DNA of 64,000 nucleotides. Source: Heloderma charlesbogerti (taxonomy: Eukaryota > Chordata > Lepidosauria > Squamata > Helodermatidae). Positions 33,630-44,640 of this stretch are shown here, one piece after another. The notes below the pieces were generated by a model. It did not search any database, was not told the origin of the DNA, and saw nothing but the letters and a program-made list of their open reading frames with translations. The DNA is taken from assembly GCA_026122225.1 (NCBI GenBank), contig JANEZZ010001856.1, positions 2,501 through 66,500 on the forward strand, written 5' to 3'. Within the stretch, counting starts at the first letter, position 1. Each line of letters starts with the position of its first letter. A program made the translations under genes and the position numbers.

Positions 33630-34815
33630 GGGTTCGGATGACACAATAACCCACAATGGCTTAAATAAACCATCATGGTTTATTTAACCCATTGTGAGTT
33701 ATCATGTCCTCTGTCGGGAATTTTTTAAATCCACAATGGCTTATTTGGCCAAAATAACCCACTGTGATAACCCACGGTCTGCAGTAGGGGTTGTTTAACC
33801 CATTGTGAGTTATCATGTTGTCTGGTGGTCACCGTGGGTTACTTTGGTTGTGCTGCAGAGTTGTGCTGCAAGCTTGGTTCAGATGCTTGCTGCTCTGCTC
33901 CTCACAGGTGTTCTCTCTGAAATGGAAACAGCTTACACAGGGTATTTCAGTAGTGTCTATGGGGGGAAATGTGCATTTGGGAACACATTAAAGCAGCTAT
34001 GCCATCAATGTCGATGGGAAGAATTGTGCTTTAGCACTTTAGTGTAAAAGCGCTATAGCTCTTTAGCGAATGAGCGCTATGGCACTCCAAAGCATACTAC
34101 TGCCAGTGGGGGAAACAAAAGGGATAGGTGAAAAAAAAGGTTGCGGGGTTTTGAGGGTGCATCAGGTGCCTCCCTACAAGAGACATGTGTGTGAGAGATT
34201 TTGTCCCGTTCCTGCAAACCCCCAAGGTTTTACTTGCTCCACTCCCTTTTTGGTGCACCTGGGGGATTCGCTTCTTTCTGAGTAATCACATAGGGTTTGA
34301 TGGTGCATCAGGTGCCTCCTGACTAGGGGAGGCTGTGTGTGAAGTTTGGTCCTGATCTTGCAAACCTCCAAGGTTTTATAGCCGCCGCCCCCTTTTTGTG
34401 CACACGGGATTTCCGTGCCTTTGTGAGGAATGGCGCAGAGTTTTGATGGTGCGCTAGGTGCCTCCCAATTAGGGGAGGCTGTGTATGAAGTTTGGTCCCA
34501 ACCCTGCAAACTTCCAGTGCTTCAGAGCCACCGCCCCCTTGTCTGGGAGATGCTGGAAGTGCTGAATTAAGCCCCTGTACTTCACCCCGCACCTCTCCCC
34601 TCTCACTGGGATATTGTGGAAGGTTAAAACAGGCTGCTGCAATGTTGTCAAAGAGCTGAAGCAGCATCACTGACAATTAAGTCAGTCAGCTTAATTAGCT
34701 GCTCACAGTAGCTTATTAGCCCAGTCGTGTGGCGAGGCATCATGGACTATTTCAAAAATAAGCTACTGTGAGTGGCTTTAAGCCACCATGGCTAACGTGA
34801 TGTCCAAACCTGACC
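33630..34815. mobile_element. Miniature DNA element with inverted ends and internal tandem repeats
   Basis: The left end GGTTCGGATGACACAA...ATGGCTTAAA and the complement of the right end (GGTTTGGACATCACG...GGCTTAAA, about 34770-34813) are similar inverted repeats. Within the left part, ACCCACAATGGCTTAAATAA forms a near-perfect palindrome (33648-33701). The interior carries the 146-bp tandem units. No transposase frame and no clear TSD. Confidence 0.65.
34146..34555. repeat. Three tandem units of about 146 bp
   Basis: The anchor GGTGCATCAGGTGCCTCC (third copy GGTGCGCTAGGTGCCTCC) recurs near 34155, 34301 and 34447. Each unit continues with a TTTGGTCC...CTGCAAAC segment and a GCCCCCTTTTTGTGCAC segment. 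Confidence 0.85.
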
Positions 34816-35515
34816 GCTGTTAACGATATTTCTGACCTAAGGCTTGAGGTGGTTGGGGTAGGGGAAGCTAGGATTCAAACTAAAAGAGGTGGTGGTGAGG
34901 GGAAGTATTCCCATCCAAAATACTTGTTTAGGTTTGCGCTCTTCTGAGGTCTAAATTAACCTTGCTTTGCAGTTGGATTTCCTTCAGCTCTGCAGAGACC
35001 GCAGACTGGCAGAAAGGCGCTTCTGAAGCTAGAGTTTACTTTTAATCACAGCCTGCACATATGGCGAACGCTGGCAGGCTTTCACATAGAGCAGCCTGCT
35101 TCTGACAGGCAAAGCTGTGTAGCAGCAGGCAATCAGAACATTCTGGAAACCTCTTGTCATTCCTGGGAGAAGAAGGAGGTCAAAGAGAAATAACTGCCTG
35201 TTCTGAACCAAGGTGTTGTGGTGGAGGCTAGGGGGTGGGGTGGAGGGCCTTCTGAGATGACGTGACAGCATGTAGTTTAGCACTAGGTGTATGAGATCTG
35301 AAATGCAGTGACCACAGCATCATATTTGGATCTGCACAGTGATTGACTCCCAGATTTCAGCTAAACTCAAGATTCTCCTGCTGTTGGACCTATAGGAAAA
35401 TCTTCCTGGTGTGGGAAAAAAGGGCAAGCAAGCGGAAGTGAGTTGATTCAGCCAAATTTGAGCCTGGAATATAGATGCAAACTGGAAAAACACACATAAT
35501 TCACACACTTTTTTT
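34816..35515. other. Intergenic stretch
   Basis: No recognised gene or complete element. Confidence 0.4.
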
Positions 35516-35519
35516 TTTA

Positions 35520-35723
35520 AGGGATACCTGGTTATGAGCAGGTGTGTGAACCTCTGATATTGTGGATGGTATTATTAGGTCTTGTAATAATGTTGCCAGA
35601 GTAGATATGGGAACTGAGTTGGCATCTGGGTCTTCCACAGGGTCTGGTTCCTGTATTTGTATCACCGTTGCGAGCACTGTTGTTGCTGGTGGGTATCCTT
35701 TTTAGGTTAGGTGGCTGGCTGTG
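35520..35723 (-). pseudogene. Penelope-like element, C-terminal part (separated by insertion)
   Basis: Minus-strand frame from about 35712 encodes the PLE block SQPPNLKR, then TRPCGRPRCQL and NTIHNIRGSHTC before a stop near 35535. These are the conserved segments that follow the reverse transcriptase in vertebrate Penelope-like elements. They continue the frame broken at 42892, 7.2 kb away. The element ends prematurely near an A-rich run. Confidence 0.75.
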
Positions 35724-35727
35724 TTAA
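35724..35727. repeat. TTAA target-site duplication, left
   Basis: Identical to 42892-42895. Removing the DNA between them restores a contiguous PLE sequence. Confidence 0.75.
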
Positions 35728-36400
35728 CTACGAACCCCGCAAACTAGTATCTCCTCCAAAGTTTTGTGCCAGTTTTGTGCTGTTTTGTACCACCAATCCC
35801 GAGCATTGTGCCACCACCCACAACTCTGTAGTGATACATGAAATGGGGGTTTGTAGTTAACACACACAAAACTCCACATTGTCATATCACCTCCAAATCT
35901 GTGCCAAAGTTTTGTGCTAGTTTTGTGCCACAAATCCTGACATTTGTGCCACCACCAAAAGCGTGAAAATGACATATCCTTAAGCGGGGCCTGGTGAAGG
36001 CTAAAAATCCACATTCTCATATCACCTCCAAACCTATGCCAAAGTGTTGTGCTAGTTTTCTGCCACAAATCCCAAGTTTTGTGGCACCACCAAAAGCATG
36101 AAAATAACATACCTTTAGGTTGGGCCTGGCAAATGCTAAATTTCCACATTCTCATATCACCTCTAAACCTGGGCCAAAGTTTTGGTCTTGTTCTTTTTTG
36201 TGCTACAAAGCCTCAGTGTTGTGCCACCAGCCCAGAACTAATACATCTTTGAGAATGTTTTGTGTTAATTTTGTGGCACAAATGTCAGGCATGAAAATGA
36301 CATACCCACGAGTGGGTTCTGCTGAATGCTAAAACCCCCACATTCTTGTTATCACTCCAAACCTATGCCAACATTTTATGGTAGTTGTATGCTTTTCTGG
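35728..36400 (+). repeat. Left terminal array of about 135-bp tandem units
   Basis: Anchor CCAAAGTTTTGTGC(C/T)AG starts near 35756, 35904, 36039 and 36174 (spacings 148, 135, 135), then decays. Each unit carries TTTTGTG(C)CACAAATCC and ACATTCTCATATCACCTCC. Confidence 0.85.
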
Positions 36401-36529
36401 TGACTCTTCAGTTACATAAAATTATTTTAGGTACATGATAAAGTACTGAAGACACTGTGTACAAAAAATGTTATCTTTGACTATACCTATCACGAAATAA
36501 TTAGTAATTCACAAGCTGTGGTGAAGATA

Positions 36530-37910
36530 CGTCTCCTGTAAGGTCTAATGTTTAGCTTCGTCATTAAATTTTCCATTGGAGAACCAATGGAAAATGTTAC
36601 CTGCTCACTAATCTCAATATTACAATGGTCCACTTTGATGAAGATACATTAATCCCTTGCATGTATGTTTTCTATGTGCTGTAAATCAAAAGGTGGCAAA
36701 TTACTACTGTGCGTTTATTGGATAATGATTTCGTGTTCCTCAGATCATTGTACTCGTCCCATGTATCATCATGTCTCTGGCAAAGTGCCACATGATACCC
36801 TGTGGCATTCATGCTGAGATTTGCTACCCAAGAACTCAACCGCACCTCGAAGAGCCTAAGTCAACTAACCAATATTGACGTGGATTGGTATGTTTCCAAT
36901 CTTTACAACACATTGATGCAGATGTCTTTCATTGGGTTGGATAACTTCAATGCAGAGATGTGTCCCAGGCACAGTTGAGGTCCTCACACCATTATGGTAC
37001 AGTGGTCTTCTGCAAGGCCCCTTCTTATGGAGGCAGGGGCTACATTCCTCCTGTGTGACTTCCAGCAGCCCCATCTCCAGATCAGTCAAATCTTGTCCTG
37101 ATAGCATTACACTAAGCGTTACTTGACTGTATTTGTGTTGTTGCTCAGTCAGGACAGTTAGCTGCCATGCATTTGCTGCTTTCTACGACACTCAGAGAAT
37201 CTTCTAAACATACTGGAAGAATGCAGAAGGTTGATTTCTCACAGCTTATTTTAACAATTTCATGCGGAAGCATTTTCTGGTTGAATAGGGTCACCAAAGC
37301 CAAAGCAAATGCCCCCTTTTTTGGTATGTTTGTGCTGACACACCCTTTCTCACAATATCTGCAGCTACGTTTCCTACACTAAATCCATCAGTGTGGTTGA
37401 CAAAGTTCTTACACATTTCACTCTCGCTGTATGCCACACAGAATATTTATATAAGTGCATTAAAAGTACATGCGTTCTCAAATATGGTAAATTTATCATT
37501 CACTTTAATTGGTTTCATATTATCACTATTGCCATTTTTCAAACCAATGGTGTGGGTTTGGCCTGGCTGACATCTATGTGAAGCCATTCTGAGTTTAAGT
37601 AAGACAAATGTTTTCTCATTTTCCTTTCTTCAGACAAACCTCCCCAGTTCTCACTTTCTGTCATTTCAGATTTGGTGTGCATGAGAGCACCTTATGCAAG
37701 GACTGGTTAACTTGTTAGCATTAATGGTTTCTGATCCCACACATTCCACCATGGTGTTGACAATATGTTCACTTGGCTAACATTCACTTTACTCTCAGCA
37801 TTTCCAGATATGTGACTTTTAACATACTTTGATTTGCTTGTCTGGTTGTTACTTTTGAGTTCAAGACCCTCTGGAACAGTGAACTGAATTATGGCAGGGT
37901 TTTTTTAAAG
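36530..37910 (-). pseudogene. Decayed coding remnants inside the TTAA element
   Basis: Minus-strand blocks are open but separated by stops and frameshifts. One of about 66 codons runs from about 37906 to 37707. A second runs from about 37610 through 37320 with one internal stop. A third at 37107-36865 is Cys/His-bearing (ECSPCLHKKGPCRR, then LYHNG and HLCIE). The third recalls, weakly, the C-terminal Cys-rich domain of piggyBac transposases, which would fit the TTAA duplication. A viral or other origin is not excluded. No function is assigned. Confidence 0.4.
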
Positions 37911-38196
37911 GAATTTCCACTGTGGGGGAATGAGGAGCATTTTAAAACCATGTGAAAGGGCATTTTTAATCTTCATTTGAAATAATTAAACTTATTTATT
38001 TTAATAAAGAAATGTCATGAAACATGTATTTTGATTGTAATAATTGCAATTTAAAGAAACGTGGCATTTAAAATGTAACTAAAAATGTCCAGAACTATGA
38101 AATAATTTTTTTTACACAATCCTGCTCAGCATAAATCTCTGGAACAGGCTGACACTGTCTCCTGTCTCTAGTTGAAAGAAAATGGACAACAGCAGG

Positions 38197-38379
38197 CTAG
38201 GGATCATAATAGGGTGTACCAATCCCATTCAGAGCTAAGTTTAGCTGTGCATTAACCGTCTGTATTGTCACTCTTGTTTGTGCGTCATCCACTATAAGAT
38301 TATCCAGGGGCACAATTCTTTCAGTTTGTATTGAGCATAATGAGAGAGTTGTGATAACTGTCAGACATTTTTGCACCAA
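38197..38379 (-). pseudogene. Unidentified short frame inside the TTAA element
   Basis: A 60-codon minus-strand frame with the composition of real protein (IVPLDNLIVDDAQTRVTIQ) and a natural-looking stop. It is not recognised. Its strand agrees with the other remnants (36530-37910 and 41956-42300). Confidence 0.3.
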
Positions 38380-38867
38380 GACGGAAGTTACCCTGCACTA
38401 GGTTCCTTCCATGGTTTCCCTATGGGCAAGTATGAGTGTCCTATGTGTGATGTGATCCTTAATCAGCCCTTATATTGTCTGTTAAATAGTGGCAGGCCTC
38501 CACCCCTCCCCCTCGAATTGGGTTTCCAGTCATCTACGCTTGGACTTTACAAAAAGGAGAAAGTCTACCTGGGATCAAAGTTTCAAGCTTCCTTCAATGC
38601 AGGCTTTTAAAGCTCTAACTGGAGAGTCCAAAAGGACAACAGATTTCCCGGAGCCAAAGCTTTCTTCTATCTAGGAACTTGAACCTCCATTTGATTCTCC
38701 AACCCTCCTACTCAAAAGGCAGGACTGCTGGGAAAGGGAAAGAGTCCCAGCAGAGCAGCCTTATGGGAAATGGTGTACCTGACTCACAGTTCTATGATAG
38801 TCTAGAAACAATAGTTATCATTACAAACACTCACAAATTTATTTTAAGTATGCTCCTCCCTCCATAT

Positions 38868-39595
38868 AGGGGATCTCTACACCTCAAGTTTATTGCGCAT
38901 TCATGGTTGCTCACTCACTGAATTGTGTAGGTCCATTACACAACGTTGTCGTTGTCCAGTCATTATTCCACTATTTCCTTCCACCTATCCCGTGTTTTCC
39001 TCAAACGGAAAAAATGAGGTATAGTTCCAGATATGCACAAATGGAGCGCCATGTCCTCCCCGTGGATTTCTCTCCTAGCATGAATGAAGCGCTGAGTGTG
39101 GTTGTTGGGGGCGTGGTCATGATGTCGAAGGTGGAGACGAAGGTCTGATGAGTGTTCAGCCTTCCCGCTCCTGCACTGTTTTGGCTCCTCGCCATTTTCA
39201 GCCTGCCTGTTCAAAACAGAGCAGCAGAGCGGCAGCGGGGGGGCGGGGCGGCAGAGCGGAGGAGCAGCAGAGGGGCTGAGCGGCAGGGAGTGGCCAAAAG
39301 CATGGAAGAGGGAGGTGAGGCCTAGGGAGATCGTGGGGGGGGCTGTCTGCGTGTCGGCCCCCATCCACCAGTAATGTGCAAGGGGAGGGAAAAGGAAAAG
39401 GCAGGAACCCAGGAGCAAGTATCGCTGAGCCTGGAGCGTGTGTAATGCCTCTTCACGGAAACATAACGCTATGGGAATGGCCATCTACAGAGAAGGAAGC
39501 GCATGTAAAGGGAATCAGTTGTGATCCAGCATTTAAAACGGAAGCGGAAAGCCCCATTTTAAATGCAGGATTTTAGGCTGGTGTAGAAATCCCCA
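38868..39595. mobile_element. TIR element nested in the TTAA element
   Basis: Ends GGGGATCTCTACACC (38869-38883) and GGTGTAGAAATCCCC (39580-39594) are inverted. The right sub-terminal region matches 5340-5400 in reverse. The GC-rich interior (39150-39300) has GCAGAGCGGC-type repeats. No TSD was confirmed. Confidence 0.6.
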
Positions 39596-39667
39596 TAGAT
39601 TTGAGAGACCCCAAGATATTATTAAGTAAGTAAATAAGGCTCACCCTTTAAAATAACTAGGTAGGCT

Positions 39668-40114
39668 TGTTACAAAAATTGTGTTCTTCTCCCTGGTAGA
39701 CTTTCCAAATAGTTTACCAAGAATGAGAGGAGGCAGAGATCTGGTCCAACACGATTTTATTCTGCAGAATAAGGTAACCCTTGGGGCTAACGCTCCAACA
39801 AAGGTTACAATCAAGTGATGTGATTCAAAAGTTTATATAGGCAAGACCTTTGGGGCTGTCTTACGCTTGCGCTGTACTAATCTCTTTGTCTAGCTGAGAG
39901 GGAAACAGAAGACAGGCAGCACCTTTGACATATCTAGGCATGCGCAGAGAGGTAGCCTTGTACTCCAGTAAACACATTCTTGGCATTCCTGAGTCTCTGA
40001 TAAGGCGCTGTGTCTTTGTTTAGCATGGCAGTCTCACACTGAGGTAAAACAGACATAGCCTAGCTTATAAAATCATGGGATAACAGACATACTACAACTG
40101 AAATTTCTATAACA
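39668..40114 (-). mobile_element. Solo LTR, 447 bp
   Basis: On the minus strand it starts TGTTATAG and ends TTGTAACA, with a TATA-like CTATATAAAC and an AGAATAAAA poly(A) signal in the right order. A 4-bp duplication GGCT flanks it (39664-39667 and 40115-40118), as in many class-I ERVs. No internal coding region remains, so it formed by LTR-LTR recombination. Confidence 0.85.
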
Positions 40115-40118
40115 GGCT

Positions 40119-41842
40119 GGGCCTGCCCTGAATTCCACTCCTGCAGTTCTTAGTCAAAATGGCTTCTGAAGCCGTGGAAGCCTCCCCCCTCCCCGCATCC
40201 CAAAGGTAGCCGAAGGGGTATGACTGGGTGGGTCGAGGGAGTGATAAATGCTTCCCTACGGGAAGGGGTGGTCCCTGCTGTCCTTAAGGATGCAGTGGTG
40301 CGGCCACTCCTGAAGAAGCCCACCCCTGGACCCAACGGTATTGGACAACTACTGCCCAGTCGCAAATACCCCTTTTCTAGGGAAGGTACTTGAGAGGGTT
40401 GTGGTGAACCAATTGCAGGCACTCTTGGAGGATACTGATTATCTAGACCCATTTCAATCTGGGTTTTGTCAGGGTTATGGGACTGAATCAGCCTTGGTCG
40501 CCCTGATAGATGACCTTCATCGAGAGAGGGACAGGGGGAGTGCAACCCTGTTAATTCTGCTCAATCTCTCATCAGCTTTTGATACCATTGACCATGGTAT
40601 CCTCCTGGATCGACTTCGTGGGATGGGTATTGGAGGCACTGTGCTACAGTGGTTCTGGTCCTACCTATGGGGCCGATTTCAGAGAGTAACATTGGGTGGC
40701 TATTCCTTGGTACCTTGGCAATTGAGCTATGGGGTGCTGCAGGGTACCATCCTGTCCCCAATGTTGTTTAACATCTATATGAAGCCTCTGGGAGTGGTCA
40801 TTAGGGGTTTTGGAGCTAATTGCCATCAGTATGCTGATGACACACAGCTCTATCTCCCTGTGACATCTGAATCAGGAGAGGCTGTGCAAGTCCTGAATCA
40901 GTGCCTAGACTCAGTAATGGGCTGGATGAGGGCCACTAAACTGAAGCTGAATCCTGGCAAGACGGAAGCCCTGTGGGTGAGTGGTTCCCGGGTCCGGGAG
41001 ACAGACTCATTGCCTGTTCTGGATGGGGTTGCACTCCCTCTGAAAGATCAGGTCCGTAGTCTGGGGCTACTCCTAGATCCATCACTGTCACTGGAGGCCC
41101 AAGTGGTTGCGGTGGCTCAGAGTGGCTTTTACGAGCTTCGGCTGGTTTGCCAGCTACAGCCTCTCCTGGACAGGGATAGCCTGACCACAGTGTTACAGGC
41201 ATTAGTAACCTCAAGACTGGATTACTGCAATGCACTCTATGTGGGGCTGCCCTTAGGGCTGGTCTGGAAGCTGGAGCTAGTGCAGAATGCAGCAGCTCAG
41301 CTGTTGTCGGGAGCTGCCCCTTTTCAGCGTGTTACTCCTTTGCTGAGGCAACTGCACTGGCTGCCTATTCGCTACCGGGCCAGGTTTAAGGTATTAGTAC
41401 TAGTGTACAAAGCCCTAAACAACTTGGGGCTAGGATACCTGAGAGAGCGCCTCCTTCCCTACCAACCTGCCCGGTCACTGAGGTCATCAGAGGGCATGTT
41501 CCTGGTGGTTCCACATGGACCTATGGCCCGGTTGGAGTCCACCAGAAGAGCCTTCAGTGTGGTGGCCCCCTTCCTGTGGAATTCCCTGCCTTTAGAGGTC
41601 AGGCAGGCGCCAACATTGTGTTCCTTCTGGCGCCTCCTGAAGATGTTGTTCTTTCAAGAGGCCTTCCTTGCATGACTAGCCGTGGTTTGTTGAACTCCAC
41701 TGGGTTGGGATTTGTCTTTTTTAAAAAAATGTTTTAACTCTTTTCACCATTGTTTTATTCTTTTATCATGTTGTCACCACTCCAAAATCTTCTGATGAGG
41801 AGTGGTATATAAATATTGTAAATAAATAAATAAATAAATAAA
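40119..41842 (+). mobile_element. L2/CR1-type LINE with largely open RT frame
   Basis: The plus-strand frame 40341-41675 (444 codons) encodes a jockey-superfamily reverse transcriptase: LDNYCPVANTPFLGKVLE, then FDTIDHGILLDRL (motif A), GVLQGTILSPMLFNIYM (motif B), HQYADDTQLYL (motif C), and a C-terminal YLRERLLPYQP block. Upstream RT sequence (GVVPAVLKDAVVRPLLKK near 40260-40310) lies in another frame, so one frameshift occurs near 40330. The endonuclease is missing (5' truncation). The tail is (AAAT)n at about 41818-41842. L2 and CR1 cannot be separated by eye. Confidence 0.85.
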
Positions 41843-41955
41843 GTACCTCCCCTCCTCCCCACCCCAGTCTGCACATAAGAGCTTGAAAGCTTTGAATCTC
41901 CTTAAAAGTAACAGGTCTAATTAAGCCATATGGGTTCCTTAGGCACAGGTTTTGC

Positions 41956-42300
41956 TTAAAACAGGATGGCAAATCCTAAATCAGAGTCTAGAGGCGAACA
42001 CGAATAGCATCTAAATCTGCATATTGTTTTTCCCAAATGTAAACCAGGGAAAAGTAGAATTAAAAGGGCACTGGGGGGCGGGGTGGGATGACCATTTTGG
42101 GTCCACTGGGGGGAAATGCCCTGAATTATCGTGGAGCAACTAACAATACAAAGTGGTGCCTCACTTGGTTCAGTACCACACACAAGAAACATTTTTTCAT
42201 TCCCAGTATCATCCCCATTGAGCATTGATACTGTAGCAGCAAGCTTCATGGTGCCCTCCAGTGACTGAATGTTATAAAAAACAAAGTCATCCAGACACAT
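41956..42300 (-). pseudogene. Unidentified frame at the inner edge of the right array
   Basis: A minus-strand frame of 114 codons begins MCLDDFVFYNIQ just inside the right terminal array. The first 60 or so residues look protein-like; the rest is lower quality. It may be the 5' part of the element's original gene, later cut by the LINE insertion. Not recognised. Confidence 0.3.
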
Positions 42301-42369
42301 GGGCAGGGCTGTATGATGAAGTCGTTGAAATAAGACTCACTGGGCATGCTACTAGCCATAACACCACCA

Positions 42370-42891
42370 TAACCAAAAGAGCATACCCAAAAGATGTTCA
42401 AAAGAGCACAAAACTAGCACAAAATTTTTGCGTAGGTTCAGAGGTGATATGAGAATGTAGATTTTTAACTCCGCCAGGCCCCACCTAACGGTATGTGACT
42501 TTCACACTTTTGGTGGTACAAAACTCAGGATTGCTCAGCACAGAAGAACACAAAACTAGCACAAAACATTGGCACAGGTTTGGGGATGATATGAGCATGT
42601 GGATTTTTTTATCCTTCGCCAGGCACCACCTAACAGTAAGTCATTTCCACAGTGTTGGTGGCAGCACAAAACTCAGGATTTGTGACACAAAACTTTGGCA
42701 CAGGTTTCGAGGTGAGATAACAATGTTGGGTTTTGTGTGTCTTAATGATGAACCCACATTTGATGTATGAGTACACAGTTGTAGGTGGCATCACAAAGCT
42801 CGGGATTTGTGGCACAAAACAGCACAAAACTTGCAACCCCCCCCCCGCTTTGGCATATGTTTGGAGGAGATACTAGTTTGGGGGTTCGTAA
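42370..42891 (-). repeat. Right terminal array, inverted copy of the left array
   Basis: Read on the minus strand, the same unit recurs with spacings of about 126-142 bp (anchors near 42429, 42571 and 42697). The outer end matches 35728 onward after reverse complementing. Confidence 0.85.
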
Positions 42892-42895
42892 TTAA

Positions 42896-44640
42896 CAGAG
42901 CTTGGGTTCTTACTTCTGTAAGTAAGAACAGGCCTACCACCAGGGCCAGTGAGAGGGAAGTGTCATTATCCAGGATGGGTTGTAGAACAATCATGATATG
43001 TTTACGTGGTCTGAGCTGGGAACCATAGGTGACAACACGAGTTATTCTGTTATTTTCTCTTCTGGGTCTGTCCTGTAGTAGATTATTCCTAGATATGAGT
43101 CTGGCCCTGTTAATCTGTTTATTCACTTCACTGGGTGGGCATTATAGTCTGTGAAATGCCTGATTTAGATCCTTAAGCTGTGAGTCTCTGACTGATGGAG
43201 TCAGAGCAGTGGCGGTTGTATCTTGGGGCAATGAATTTTGTGGTGTGTTCTGGGTGGAAGTTGGAAGCATGTAGGTATGTATTGGTCTGTAGGTTTCTGA
43301 TATAGGGTGGTTTTTATATGAACATTATACAGTTGTACTGTTTTATTCAGAAAGTGGACCTTTTGTATGGACTGTTCTAGGCTCAGGTTGATGGTGAGGT
43401 GAAAGTGATTAAAGTCTTGTGGAATGTTGTCAGGGCCTCCTGTCCATGAGACCAGATAATAAAGATGTCATCAATTAATATCAGGTAGGCTTTTGGAGAC
43501 AGGATCTGAGAAAGTCTTGTTCTAAGCCAGCCATGAAGATGTCGGCATACTGTGGGGCCACGTGAGTAGCCATGGCCGTGCCACTGATCTGAAGATATAT
43601 GTTTTCTCCAAAGCTGAAGTAATTGTAGGTGAATACATAGTGGCAGAGTTTGGAGGCTAGATGTGCTGTGGCCCCATCTGAAATTATATTCTTAATGGCT
43701 TGTGGTCCATCTTTGTGGGGGATGTTGGTGTAAAGGGCCTCAACATCCATGGTAGCTAGGGTGGTGCTTTCTGGGAGATTGTCAGTTGATTGTAGTTTCC
43801 TCAGTAAGTCAGTTGTGTCCCTTATGGCGCTTGGAGTATTGATGGCATATGGTCTGAGAATGGAGTCCATGTAGCTAGATACCTCAAATGTAATGGTATC
43901 AGTGCCCAAGACAATGGGGCGTTCAGGTTTGCCTGGCTTATGTATTTGGGATACTAGATAGAAAATGCCTGGTCGAGACTCCTGAGATGTATTCATGTGG
44001 ATTTGGTCTTGTACACCTGTAAGAAATTCCTTTAACAGGTGATGTAGTTCCTTCTGATATTCCTCAGTTAGATCTGAGGATAGGGGCCTCTAAAATGTGG
44101 TGTTGGAGAATTGCCTCTCAGCCTCATGTATATAGTCCAACTTGTTAAAAATAATGATGGCTCCTCCTTTGACATCTTTAATTACTATGTCGGTGTTGTT
44201 TCTGAGGCTGTGGATGGCATCATATTCTTCATGGCTGATACTGTGTGGTAAATGATGTTGTTTTGCTGATTACCTCATCTTGGGCTTGGAGGCAGAAGCT
44301 CTCTGTGTAAAAATCTAATCCAGTGTTGCGACCATCTGGAGGGGGTCCATGCAGAGTTCTTCTTTCTGTAGAGTTGGGAGGATGTTTGTTCTGTTTCCGG
44401 CGCACTCTCCTGGGAAGATGGTAGTTGTGTGTTGGTGCACTGATTGGTGTCATAGTGGGAGCATTCCTTGCATCATAGGTGGTGGAAGAAAGCCTTTAGG
44501 TCACCACAGAATTGTATTGTGGGTGGATTTAGTGGGGCAGAAGAAAGGCCCCATGAAGGAACAGACTCCTCTGTCTGGCTCAGTGTGTGGCTCGATTAAT
44601 TCCCAATGTTGCTGGATGCATTCAGGGTGGAACAAAGGCT
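42896..44640 (-). pseudogene. Penelope-like element, reverse-transcriptase part
   Basis: Minus-strand frames broken by stops and frameshifts carry PLE signatures in order: PPDGRNTGLDFYT (about 44340), KGGAI.IFNKLDYI (about 44150), FYLVSQIHKPGKPERPIV (about 43950), ATMDVEALYTNIPH (motif A, about 43750), SGTAMATHVAPQYADIF (motif B region, about 43560) and ITRVVTYGSQL near the break. Typical PLE core RT. It is split from its C-terminal part (35520-35723) by the TTAA element, and it is non-functional. Confidence 0.85.

Larger units (their letters stand above)
35728..42891. mobile_element. 7.16-kb TTAA-flanked element with long inverted, tandemly repeated ends
   Basis: Left end CTACGAACCCC and inverted right end TTACGAACCCC both continue with CAAACTAGTATCTCCTCC. 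Similarity then persists for over 500 bp through about 130-bp tandem units. TTAA lies on both sides. The insertion interrupts a Penelope-like element. Nested inside are a TIR element (38868-39595), a solo LTR (39668-40114) and a LINE (about 40119-41842), leaving roughly 4.3 kb of original sequence. The TTAA duplication suggests the piggyBac superfamily, but the ends do not show the usual CCC start, so the class is tentative. Confidence 0.7.

Noticed and set aside
36400..38400. Parvovirus-like capsid origin of the decayed frames
   Set aside because: A TPW-type motif and an element core of about 4-5 kb with inverted ends made me consider it. However, the residues expected after the motif are absent, and the TTAA duplication points to a transposon. 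Not supported enough to call.
35728..42891. Maverick/Polinton element
   Set aside because: Mavericks make 6-bp duplications and are much longer. No polymerase, integrase or capsid motif was seen.
43481..43996. Host telomerase or LINE RT
   Set aside because: The IHKP, DVEALYTNIPH and SGTAM...APQYADIF motifs are those of Penelope-like elements, not TERT or LINE RTs.
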